From positions 56,416,895 to 56,480,894 of the forward strand of contig NC_081848.1 in NCBI RefSeq assembly GCF_963259705.1: a DNA stretch of 64,000 nucleotides. Direction: 5' to 3'. Numbering within the stretch: the stretch's first letter is position 1; every line of letters begins with the position of its first letter. Below, in pieces: positions 22,871-33,146 of the stretch. The notes under the pieces were generated by a model. The model was not told the origin of the DNA. It saw only the letters and a program-made list of their open reading frames with translations, and made no database searches. This DNA is from Myotis daubentonii (Eukaryota > Chordata > Mammalia > Chiroptera > Vespertilionidae). The position numbers were made by a program, and so were the translations under genes.

Positions 22871-24080
22871 TATCGAATGAATACCAAAGCTTATAGAGCA
22901 GGGAAGCCTTAACTGGGGAGGCCCTGGGGGCTGATGGAGGGGAGGGGAGGGGCTTAGGAAGCCTCTGAATTCAGTCCTAGAGTCACAGCGGTGGTCCCCC
23001 GAGGGCTTGGGCCTCACAGGCTTCTATCCGTGGTGGCTGCGAGGTCCTGTAGTGGGGGCTGGTGCTTGCCCTGCATAAAGGCAGCTTCAGAAGGCCAGAG
23101 CTGCCTCCCCAGCATTCCTAGCCACGTGCTCTGGGGTCAAGCCCAGTTCCAGCTGTCAGATGTGGATAACCATGCTCCTCTCCAAGGGTTACGGGGAGGA
23201 AGAAGCGTGATGATATACCTAGAAGGTAGGAGGAGCTCAAAAAAGATCTTTCCCCTTCTTGTAGGGAGTTCCCAGCATATAGGGCTATTCTTAAACTAGT
23301 CTTCTCAGGGCCTGCCCTGTCCACCCTCTCATTGAAGGGTATCCTATTCCCATAGTCCGTTGTGTGTTGCCCTGGGGTGCAGGTAAGGAAGGAAAGTCTA
23401 GCGTGTATTGAGGGCTTTACCAATATGCTATCCATGTTGTTTTCCTTCATCTGTACAGGCACGTCAGGAGGGAGGTACTATTATTACTGACAAGAAAACT
23501 GGGGCCCAGAGAGGCCCAGGGACTTCCCCATGGCCACTGCGCTCACTAGTTAATGGCAGTAATGAGATTCTGCACCAGCACCATTTTCTCTAATCCCATC
23601 ACCATGGAAAGCAACCCCATCTAGCTCCTTTCTCCCCTCTGATGGGGAAGAAGGAGTGTTCTCTGAAACCCACAGCAATGAAATCGTTGTGAGGTTGGGA
23701 GGCTTTAGGCTTATGGGGTCATTTCGTGTGACTCATTTCCTCTCTCGATAGAGGGAGGAAGAGGGGTTTGGGAAAGAGAAAGATGATCTGGTCACCAGAG
23801 AGTGTCTTGCTGGTGGTTTCTGATGGATGGTTAGAAAAGAGGGTCTAGTTCTTTTACTTTTGGCCTCACAATTCACTCTATTGTAATGAAATGTTTTATT
23901 TTAGTGAAAATGTTCCTCTATCTAGATTTTTATTTATTTACTTGCTTATTTATAACCCTCCCCAAGCCACAAAGGATTTAAGGGAGTTTACCACAAGAGC
24001 AGAAACCATAAAACAGTGTTAAAATGTCAGTAAGGATAGAGAATCAGGACCAAGGAAAATGTAAGTAAACTTTGAGAGAT
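22871..24080. other. Non-coding stretch with one MIR
   Basis: A MIR-like copy lies at 23390-23560 ('gaagaaactgaggcccagag' type core). The open frames here show no protein family features. No gene is called. Confidence 0.5.
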
Positions 24081-24089
24081 AAGACCAAG

Positions 24090-24320
24090 GCTTAATAATT
24101 ACAGCCGATTTTTACTGAGTTCTTGTGTGCACAGGAATGTATGGACATTATTTCATTTAGAAGAGCCCTGTAAGGGAGGTGCTATTATTATTTTCATTTT
24201 GAGATACAGGGAATTGAGGCTCAGAGAGGTTAAATATGATGCCCAAAGTCATGTAAGTAGCAAATGGTAGAGCCAGTATTTAAGTCCAGTTTGGTGTTGG
24301 GACCCGTGTCCTTAACCACT
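24090..24320 (+). repeat. MIR SINE
   Basis: 'ttactgagttcttgtgtgca', 'attgaggctcagagaggtta' and 'cttaaccactgtcttgtctt' give a nearly complete MIR. Confidence 0.75.
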
Positions 24321-26880
24321 GTCTTGTCTTGCCTCTCCAAGGGACAATAGACGACACATTTGCAGACCACAGGGGCCTCTAGAGGACTGAGCCTCAGATT
24401 TGGTTCTGATCTTATTGGATGTGAAAAAAAAGGGGGTGGTGGTGGTCAGTTTCATAGAAATAATGCCCTCACCTCCTTCAAGGCTTGGCTCAAGTATCAC
24501 TTTCTTAATGACACCCACCCTGACCACTCTTCTTATAACAGGTGCTCAATAAGCTTTTGTTGAACACTTCAGTGATTATTTCAGAGAGGAAGAAGCAGGA
24601 AATCTGTCTAAAGTGACAAGGTAGGTTGTGTTCTATTTACTAGCTCATATTTTCTTTCCCTTCACCCTTCTTTTCTCCTTTTCTTTCTCTTTCACCTTCT
24701 TGTTTCCATAAAGAATTTGAGGCAGCTCTAGCACTTAGCTTTCAGAGCAAGTCTTCCAAGAGGGTTTCCTGAGGGTGGGCCCTTAGGGTCCCTGAGGCCA
24801 ATGACCTTATTTTCATTGTTTCAGCAGATATATCAGTGGGATTCATGAAGCTGATTTTGGTGGGGTCTCAAGGAAATCTGGACATCCTCCCCACACCTAA
24901 ATTGGCAAAGGTAATCCTTTGAGGGGGGTGGGGGGGTGGTGGCAGGCAGGTCCTAGGAAAAGTGTCCAAGTACCATTCCCAAGGGATTTGGGATTTGGAG
25001 CAGATGCTATGGGGATGGAGGTGGGAAAATAAAAAGCAGAGTTTTCCTGTGAGACTATTGATTTAAAGGAAGAGGACATCCTTGCATTCCTGAGAGTTCA
25101 TCTCCGGAGTCGTATTTCCTGGCTGCGAGGCTGAGAGTGGAGAGCCAAGGATGGTAGCAAGGTGTGTCAGGGGAGAATGTGAGCTGAGACCAATAGCTGG
25201 GCTGTATGCGGGTGGGGGGTGTGATGTGATCTTGCTGTAGCGGCTCGCCACAGATTGGGACCACGCCTCTGGGGGCCACAGACACCAGCCTGCCAGCTCA
25301 AGGTGAAGGCCAAGGGCACCTGGCTGCTGGTCCCAGGAAGAAACATCAAAATACTTGTCTCGGGAGGAGCGGGAGTCAGAAGTTAGGCTCACCCGTGGTT
25401 GCTGCTCTGGGCTCCTGCAAAGGGGAGCCATTCACCAGATATTCTATCAAGGGCCTACTCTGAGGTAGCCGTTGTTCCAGGAGCTGGATACACGTTAGCG
25501 AGCAAGACAGCGTCTCCGCTCTCACGGAACTTATATTCTAGTGGGGATGCACTGCCGATGAACCAGGTTAAAACAATGGGTGAAAGGGTAATTTCAGGCA
25601 GTGGTAAGTGTAGTGAAGAAAGAGGAAAGAGGGTGGGGTGATGAGTGAAGGTGGAAGGGTCACTTTTGAGTAGGTGTTCCAAGACGGCCTCCCGAGGAGA
25701 GAATATTTGAACAGGGCCTTGCATTACTAGAAGGAACCAGCTATGCAGAGTAGGGAGAGAACTCCCAGGCAGAGCTTTCCCTTCTAGGCACAGCAGGAAG
25801 GCCACCGTGAGAGAGGAGGTGGGAGAGGGAGGCAGGAGCCAGACCGCACGGGCCTTGAAGGTTGTGGAGGAGTTGGGTTTTATTCTAATGTACTTAGAAG
25901 CTACGAGGGGTTTCTAGGTGGGAAAAGTGATCAGATCTGGACTTGATGTGGGATCCTAGAGAGTGGCAGCAGCATAGAAGCACCGGGAATCTCAGCCCTT
26001 CTGCTCTCAAAGGACCCTGAGAAGCTGTGTAGCCTAGTGCATCCCGCAATACCCACACCAGATACTTGTGGCGGAAATCAGACTCCAGAAGGGCTCTGGT
26101 TGGCCTACAACCAATTCAAATTAGTTGCCACTGTTAAAAAGCAACTAGGACATTTCAAGTACAAATCCATATTAAAATGACAGGAGATCTGGCAACTCCA
26201 GGCTCATATGCCTACATGATAGTAGGCATATGGAGCTGGGTAGCTAGGTGGTAGGCCAGTGGAGCTGGTAGCAGTTTCTCCCCTGAGGCAGGGCATATCC
26301 AGTTTGCCACAGTCTCTACTCTTACCCCATTACCAAGGGCAAGTGTTAGCTGACATTTGTCAAGATGCTTGCCCTGTTGTGTTTCTGAAAGGGGCAAGTC
26401 ATATTTCCTGTAACATCTAAAGTACCTCTTATCTGACCCAGTTGGCTTCATTTCCCTGGCCTGTGAAAGCATTTGAGTTTTGACACTGTCCTTCCCCTCT
26501 GTGAATCACACATCCCTCATGTGTGAAGTGTGGTATTTGAATACAGTGATTCCAAGGCCCTTTCTAGTTCTGGCTCCCAAGGCTCTGGGAGTCTGCACTT
26601 CAGAAATGAGCTGTGCTATTGACAAGACTTAATTGTTCTGCAGATGGTTTCTGAGGGATTGCTCACCCTTGACGCTTTTGTCCTCAAATTATGATTTATC
26701 TGAGCCCTTGGAAGAAAAATGCCTTTTGTTTTGGGAGTTTATCCTTCATCTTTTGATTTTGGAAAAAAAAAAAAAAAGAGAGAGAGATTATTTCAAACAA
26801 TGCAGCATAGCTGCAGTTGCTAGGAAGACAGAGCAGCAACAGAGGCTGCTTGGAGACAAGGCCATAAGAAAACTCTTCTT
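24321..26880. other. Non-coding stretch
   Basis: No exon or young transposon recognised in 2.5 kb. The minus-strand frames of 100-122 codons at 25063-25805 overlap antisense frames and lack domains. Confidence 0.5.
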
Positions 26881-26882
26881 CC

Positions 26883-26885
<3 letters not shown>

Positions 26886-26946
<61 letters not shown>
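26886..26946 (+). repeat. (CT)n microsatellite
   Basis: About 30 CT dinucleotides with one interruption near the right end, forming a polypyrimidine/polypurine tract. Confidence 0.95.
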
Positions 26947-27079
26947 AAGCAGAGGTATTATAGTCAATAACCCCTTTTAAAATGACCAGTGTTAATCTCC
27001 AATAGAGTTTAGGTTGTCCTGAATCCAAAGGGTTATTTCTGAAGCCTGCCCCCCATCAGCCAATCTATTCTCAGGGAAA

Positions 27080-27171
27080 CAACCTCCTGGGTGGTAATCC
27101 TGGCTCTGCCACTAGATAGGCATTTGACCTTGGGCAAATAACTTATTTTCCTCTGGGCCTCAGTTTCCCCA
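27080..27171 (+). repeat. MIR SINE, left half, interrupted by a Helitron
   Basis: The MIR reads 'ctctgggcctcagtttcccc' and then 'a' at 27171. Its continuation 'tctgtaaaataaaag' starts at 29580. Removing 27172-29579 restores a canonical MIR junction, which sets the Helitron ends to the base. Confidence 0.85.
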
Positions 27172-27812
27172 TCCTATCTAATAAAAGAGAAACATGGTAA
27201 TTGGCATACGACCGCTACCCTTCCCATTGGCTAATCAGCAAGATATGCAAATTAACTGCCAGCCAAGATGGCGGCCGGCAGCCAGGCAGCTTAAACTGAA
27301 CATGAGGCTTGCTAGCTTCAGTGACGGAGGACTCCAATGTTCCCCGCCTGCCTTGCTGGCCTCTGAGCCTGCAGTTTGAACATTGTAACAAATATAGAAG
27401 CTAAACAAAACCTCAGAAACCTTCTTTCAGTGAGGGCCGGGATCTCAGAGCTGGAGTTGATACAGAGTTTCGATTATAGAACCGAAACAAACCAGATACC
27501 TGTTTTCAGCAGCTGAGGCCTCAGAGCTGGAGCCAAGCCTCAGAGCTAAAGCTGGCCGAGAATAAAAAAAAGAAAAAAGAAAAAAGGAGCGGTTGGGAGC
27601 TTCAGTCCCAGCCTGAAAACAGCCCTCAGCCCCTCACCCAGACTGGACAGGCACCCCAGTGGGGACCCCCACCCTGAAGGGTGTGTGACCAGCTGCAAAC
27701 AGCCATCATCCCCTCACCCAGGCTGGCCAGGCACCCAGTGGGGACCCCCACCCGAATCCAGGACACCCTTCAGGGCAAACTAGCCAGCCCCCACCCATGC
27801 ACCAGGCCTCTA
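27172..27812 (+). mobile_element. Composite Helitron, 5' unit
   Basis: Begins 'tcctatctaataaaagagaa' after a target A and includes a 'gccaagatggcggccggc' block. It ends 'gcaccaggcctcta' directly against a second Helitron 5' end. The usual terminal hairpin is only half present at this internal end. The same junction occurs at 50688-51320, so the two units moved together. Confidence 0.85.
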
Positions 27813-29579
27813 TTCTATATAGTAAAAGGGTAATATGCCTCCCAGCACCGGGATCAGCGGAGCTGCGAGGCCTCCCGGCACTGGGATCAGCGTGACAGGG
27901 GGCAGCGCCCAAACCCCCTGATCGCCCTGCGGCTCTGTGTGTGACAGTGGGTGGGGCCACAACCCCCCCACCCCACGGGCCCTGCTCTGTGTGTGATGGG
28001 GTAGAGCCATAACCTCCCCATCGGCCCTGCCCTGAGTGTGACAGTGGTGGCGCCCCAACCCCCTGATTGGCCCTGCTCTGTGGGTGATAGAGGGCAGAGC
28101 CCCAACCCCCTGATCCGCCCTGCTCTGTGCGTGACAGGGGGGAGCTCCCCAACCCCCTGATGGGCCCTGCTCTGTGCCTGATAGGGGGGAGCTCCCCAAC
28201 CCCTTGATCGGCCCTGCTCTGTGCCTGATAGGGGGGAGCTCCCCAACCCCCTGATCGCCCTGTGGCTCTGTGTGTGACAGGGTGTGGCGCCCCAACCCCC
28301 CCACCCCACAGGCCCTACTCTCTGTGTGTCAGGGTAGAGCCATAACCTCCCCATCGGCCCTGCCCTGAGTGTGACAGTGGCGGCGCCCCAACCCCCTGAT
28401 TGGCCCTGCTCTGTGGGTGATAGAGGGCAGAGCCCCAACCCCCTGATCCGCCCTGCTCTGTGCGTGACAGGGGGGAGCTCCCCAACCCCCTGATGGGCCC
28501 TGCTCTGTGCCTGATAGGGGGGAGCTCCCCAACCCCTTGATCGGCCCTGCTCTGTGCCTGATAGGGGGGAGCTCCCCAACCCCCTGATCGCCCTGTGGCT
28601 CTGTGTGTGACAGGGTGTGGCGCCCCCACCCCCCCACCCCACAGGCCCTACTCTCTGTGTGACAGGGTAGAGCCATAACCTCCCCATCGGTCCTGCCCTG
28701 AGTGTGAGAGTGGCGGTGCCCCAACCCCCTGATCGGCCTTGCTCTGTGGGTGATAGAAGGCGGCGCCCCAACCCCCCCACCCCACGGGCCCTGCTCTGTG
28801 TGTGACGGGGTAGAGCCATAACCTCCCCATCAGCCCTGCCCTGAGTGTGAGAGTGGCGGCGCCCCAACCCCCTGATTGGCCCTGCTCTGTGGGTGATAGA
28901 AGGCGGCACCCCAACCCCCACACCCCACGGGCCCTGCTCTGTGTGTGATGGGGTAGAGCCATAACCTCCCCATCGGCCCTTCCCTGAGTGTGACAGTGGC
29001 GGCGCCCCAACTCCCTGATCGGCCCTGCTCTGTGGGTGATAGAGGGCAGTGCCCCAACCCCCTGATGGGCCCTGCTCTGTGCATGACATGGGGGAGCTCA
29101 CCAACCCCCTGATGGGCCCTGCTCTGTGTGTGACAGGGTACGGAGCCCCAACCACCCTGATGGGCCCTTCTCTGTGCGTGACAGGGGTCAGCGCCCCAAC
29201 CCCCTGATCAGCCCTGCTCTGTGTGTGACAGGGGGTGGCGCCACAACCTCCCTATGGACCCTGCCTTGAGTGTGACAGGGGGCGGTGCCCCAACCCCCCA
29301 ATCAGCCCTACCCTGAGCGTGACTGAGGGTGGCATCGCAACCTCCCAATCCGTCCTGCTCTGTGCATGACAGGGGGCGGCGCCCCAACTCTCCAATCGGC
29401 CCTGCTCTGAGCCCGACCAGGGGCTGCACCTAGTGATTAGGCCTGCCATCTGCCCCCCGGGAGCAGGCCTAAGCCAGCAGGTCGTTATCTCCCAAGGGGC
29501 CCCAGACTGCGAGAGGGCACAGGCCGGGCTGAGCCCCCCCCCCCCCCAGTGCACAAATTTTTGTGCACCAGGCCTCTAG
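27813..29579 (+). mobile_element. Composite Helitron, 3' unit with minisatellite
   Basis: Starts 'ttctatatagtaaaagggta' and ends with the hairpin 'gtgcacaaatttttgtgcac' followed by 'caggcctctag'. The insertion point is A|T inside a MIR. Most of the unit is a C-rich tandem array. It encodes no Rep/helicase; the long minus-strand open frames (up to 422 codons) are repeat artefacts. Confidence 0.9.
27895..29420 (+). repeat. 47-bp minisatellite with 333-bp higher-order repeat
   Basis: The basic unit, of about 47 bp, reads roughly 'ccccaaccccctgatcggcc' plus 'ctgctctgtgcctgataggg' plus a 'gggagct' joint. A seven-unit block recurs almost exactly: the 'ataacctccccatcgg' marker is at 28009, 28342 and 28675, giving two 333-bp steps. 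Outer units are more diverged. The minus strand is rich in GGGG runs. Confidence 0.9.
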
Positions 29580-29640
29580 TCTGTAAAATAAAAGTGTAGA
29601 GGGAATGCTTGGGTGCTCTCAAATGTAGTTCCTTTTAGCC
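29580..29640 (+). repeat. MIR SINE, right half
   Basis: The continuation of the MIR cut by the Helitron ('tctgtaaaataaaagtgtag'). Confidence 0.75.
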
Positions 29641-30007
29641 CTAATATTTCAAAAGGGGACTGCCAGAGATTTAGAGAATAAGGTAGCACTGACAGGTAAA
29701 GTCTCTACGATGCTCCTTCCACGTGGGGAAGGCCCTGGAACCCTTTTACCTCGAAGGTATAATGTTTCCCCATAGGTCTTTGGCATTTAATCAGGGGTAA
29801 AGGATTTCTTTCTATTCACTCTTCTCAGTAGATATAATGTGCCCTGGGTATCTGCTTTGACAGGCAATATTACTTTTAGCATCGTTCCTTTGTAGTAGGA
29901 AGGGCCAGTGACAGGACCTAAAAGTCTATGGTGATTTATTGTTTAAGTCCAGAATGGCTCTCAGACTGTTGGCCACAGGCCTGATTGAAGGGACGAGTTA
30001 AGCAACA

Positions 30008-30025
30008 AGTGCGCCCCCTGCTGAC
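30008..30025 (-). promoter_or_regulatory. CTCF-like motif, minus orientation
   Basis: On the minus strand this reads 'gtcagcagggggcgcac', a good match to the CTCF core. Together with the plus-oriented motif at 11172 it frames the CpG island in convergent orientation. Occupancy is unknown. Confidence 0.55.
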
Positions 30026-30263
30026 ATATGTAAAAATTGCAGAAGAATCTAGCCATTCAACAAATACTACTCATTGAATTTAAATCCTGCCTCTGCCTAA
30101 CCCTCAAGATGGGATAAAAGAGATGTGCATAAATGTCCTGTACAGACTCCAGAGGGGAAGGTTATTGTCTCTAAGCTTGTATTTTCACTCTCAGAGCCTA
30201 TTTTTGCCCGTTTGGCATATTCACCTCTTGCCTCTCATTCTTGACTTAGCAATTGGGGTAGAA

Positions 30264-30329
30264 CAGTGATTTTCAACCCTTTTCATCTCATGGCCCACTA
30301 TTCTGCAGCACGCCAGTTGAAAACCACTG
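30264..30329. mobile_element. Tiny hAT MITE, 66 bp
   Basis: Ends are 'cagtgattttcaaccctttt' and '...agttgaaaaccactg' (inverted, imperfect). The flanks 'gggtagaa' and 'gggtagag' form an 8-bp duplication with one mismatch. It is among the shortest elements that still shows both hAT ends. Confidence 0.75.
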
Positions 30330-31159
30330 GGGTAGAGGTTATATTGAGTTTGACACTGCCATCCTCCAATTACACCTGTCCCTCAGTGCAACAATGGAAT
30401 TGGTTATTTTAAGAGGCAATCAGTCAGGCCTCAGTGGTTGGAGATGTAGAAGCAGATGTTTCAAGGGTCCTTGGGAACACTAGGAAAGGGTATAGATAAG
30501 GTTAGAGTCACTTATTCAAATGATTAAATACTTATTGAGTACCTACTACCTTAGGGACTTCCTAAGTGATAAGGTGCAGAAGTTATGAACAAAACAGTCA
30601 TGTTTTATGAGTTTACGTTTTGCCTGGGTGAAACAATGTGTTTTTTTTTTTTAAATCAGAGGTTCACATCAGACCAGCATTCCAAATAATGCTGGTCTCA
30701 TTTGACAAAAGATTATAACGATGATTTGTCAGGGCCTCGGCGCACTAAGGAGATTTGTATATCAGAACGAAAGCAACCGAGGCCTGCAACGTCACCCTGA
30801 CAGATAGGAGCCCTATCCCTGGCAGCTGTTCTAGATCATGAAAGTGGAATCTGAGGGAGGCTGGTTCAAGGTCTTCATTCCCCAAGCAAGGTACAGTGGT
30901 CCTGGGGTTGCCTGTGGATGAGAGGAGGGAAGAGAGAGGAACAGATGTAGGCATCAGAAGTTGCATATATTCATAAGTTGTCAGAGATAGAAGGCATCTT
31001 AGAGATAATCTTTTCTAACATCTTCATTTTAGAAATGAAGTATCTGAGACCCAGAGAGAAGTCACAATTAATGATTACTAGCAAATTGGAACTAAAAATT
31101 GAATTTGTATATACTGATAATGAGAACAAGCATATTACAAATAAGTGTAAAATAGTGTG

Positions 31160-31490
31160 ATTCCAATGTAGAGACCAAACAATAACTCCCAAATGAAAGA
31201 ACAAGAGAAGTCTACAGAAAAAGAGAGAATTGAAATGGAGATAAGAAATTTATCTGATACAGAGTTCAGAATAGTGATGTTAAAGAGCCTAACAGCATGA
31301 AAAAAAGATATAGTAACTATGAAAAAAGAACAGTTGGAAATAAAGAATGACATAGCACTAATAAACAAAACACTGGAAGGAACACACAGCAGATTAGGGG
31401 AAGCTGAGGATCGGATCAGTGAAAGAGAAGACAGGGTAGGAGAAAATCACACAATAAGAGAACTAAAAAGGAAAAACAACAATTAAAAAC
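31160..31490 (+). pseudogene. Old L1 ORF1 remnant
   Basis: In broken frames it encodes recognisable L1 ORF1 coiled-coil sequence ('IKNDIALINKTLEGTH', 'SRLGEAEDRISEREDR'). Stops and frameshifts interrupt it. It is clearly older than the HAL1 copies. Confidence 0.7.
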
Positions 31491-31757
31491 AGGAGGAGAG
31501 CTTAAGGAGGCTGTGGGACAAGGCTTTCTTTTCAGACTCGCAGAATTCTTTAGTAGAGTGCTGTTCTCAAAATGCCCACAAGAGGGAGCTATTGCACCCG
31601 TTCCCTTTTAGGCTGCTGCTCTGAGAATGCCCACATACCTGGGTAACGGATCCCAGGACGTTGCTGCACTGAGTGCGGCTGGAGCTGGAGAATTCCTCTG
31701 AAGACAGCACCCCACAGCCTTTACCAACCAACTGGTGTTTACTAGAGAGGAAACCTC

Positions 31758-32655
31758 TGCCGGGAGCCGGTCCATCCTTGCTGTTTCAAGGGACCTGGCA
31801 TATATGGCATACGGTTCTTAATATGTTTGTTCACCTTCTTGGCGCTGTTTTTTAACCAAGGTCACCTCTCCGAGAAAGGTTGAATCCCCAAGTAGGGATT
31901 TTCCCCTGAAGTTAGGGAGGGAATAAAACCCCTCAACTAAGTGCCAGGCGGGTAATTAATCACTTTAACTACGAACAATCATGCTTAAGCTACATAATCT
32001 TTACTCCCTGGAATGGAGATAAGAAACGCCCTAACCTTTGTAATAGAGATTGATAGGATTGAATCAACTGGTATAAATACAGTTGTAACAAGACAGAAAG
32101 AGACAGAGCTTAGAACAGAATTCAGAAGACAGCAAGACACAGAATACAGGAGACAGAATTCAGAAACACACAGAACTCAGAACACAGAACCAGACAGAGA
32201 GACAGAACTCAGAACACAGAACTCAGAACACAGGGCTTGGAAGACAGGACCAAGAGAGACAGAGCCTAGGCACAGAACCTACACAGAACGTTCTCTAGAG
32301 GCAGAAGAACTTCGCTGGAGAGAGCATGCCAGAGGATCCTGGAGAGGGACTGGCCTCGGAGCCTAGAGACAGAGCCTAGCGGGAGAACATGGCAAGGAAT
32401 CCTGGACTGAACCTGACTACAGAGATTGGCAGGAGAACCTGACTGGAACCTGGACACTGAACCTGACTGGAGAGCCTGGACAGAACCTGGCTGGAGATCC
32501 TAAGCAGAACCTCTCTGGAGATCGAGACCAGAACTTGGCTGGAGATCCTGGCTAGGCTGCTGATCAACTGAATGCTGTCCCTGTGTCATTCCTTCTTCGC
32601 CGACTCCGTCCACACCTATGGGGACCCCTGGACCTGCTGGGGCTGGACCCCGGCA
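31758..32655 (+). mobile_element. Solo LTR, class II (ERVK-like), with internal repeats
   Basis: An 898-bp element starting TGCCGGGAGCCGG and ending GGACCCCGGCA, flanked by the perfect 6-bp duplication 'aacctc'. A TATA-like 'gtataaatac' is at 32071-32080. It is longer than its relative at 20557-21236 because 'cagaactcagaacacaga' units (about 32100-32240) and 'acctgactggagagcctgg' units (about 32400-32540) are expanded. No internal viral genes remain. Confidence 0.88.
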
Positions 32656-33132
32656 AACCTCCGCATTGTTCAATGCTTTCTAAGTAGTTTTTGTGCCTTT
32701 CTGGAAGTTATACGGTGTCTGCTTTCCCTGTTGCCTTCTCTTTGGGTCGAAAAATTTGTCTTAAACCTCGGCACCTTCTAGGATTGTTATGAGTATCAAA
32801 AGATAAGAAAAATAGCTGTTAGGACCTAGCTTTGTAAATGGAGGGCTATATAAAGGTAAGAGCTTCTGCTTTCAAATGCCACACCTTTCTGAAGCTGCCC
32901 ACGTCTGCATCCCCAACCCATAGAGCCCCAATCGACCTCACCCTCTGTGCAGAGATGGTAGCTATTGGTAGCCAACCTCTCTCAGAGAGCTTAACCAATA
33001 TTGACACCCTCGGGTAAGCAGCTGCTGACTGGACAGAAATGGCTGTCCATCCAGCAGAATGGGCCATGTGGCATCAGTGCAAATGCCAGACAGGCTCGGA
33101 ATAACCAGCGACAGGGCAGCACAGGTCTGAAT
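32656..33132 (+). other. Unidentified, LTR-like or unique sequence
   Basis: Contains a TATA-like 'ggctatataaaggtaagagc' near 32846-32865 and 'cagaatgggccatgtggcat'. It continues across the HAL1 insertion at 35113. It could be part of an older ERV LTR, but I cannot name it. Confidence 0.3.
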
Positions 33133-33146
33133 AAAAACATCGTTTG

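Larger units (their letters stand above)
29641..30960. other. Non-coding stretch
   Basis: No gene recognised. It contains a minus-oriented CTCF-like motif (30008-30025) and a 66-bp hAT MITE. Confidence 0.5.
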
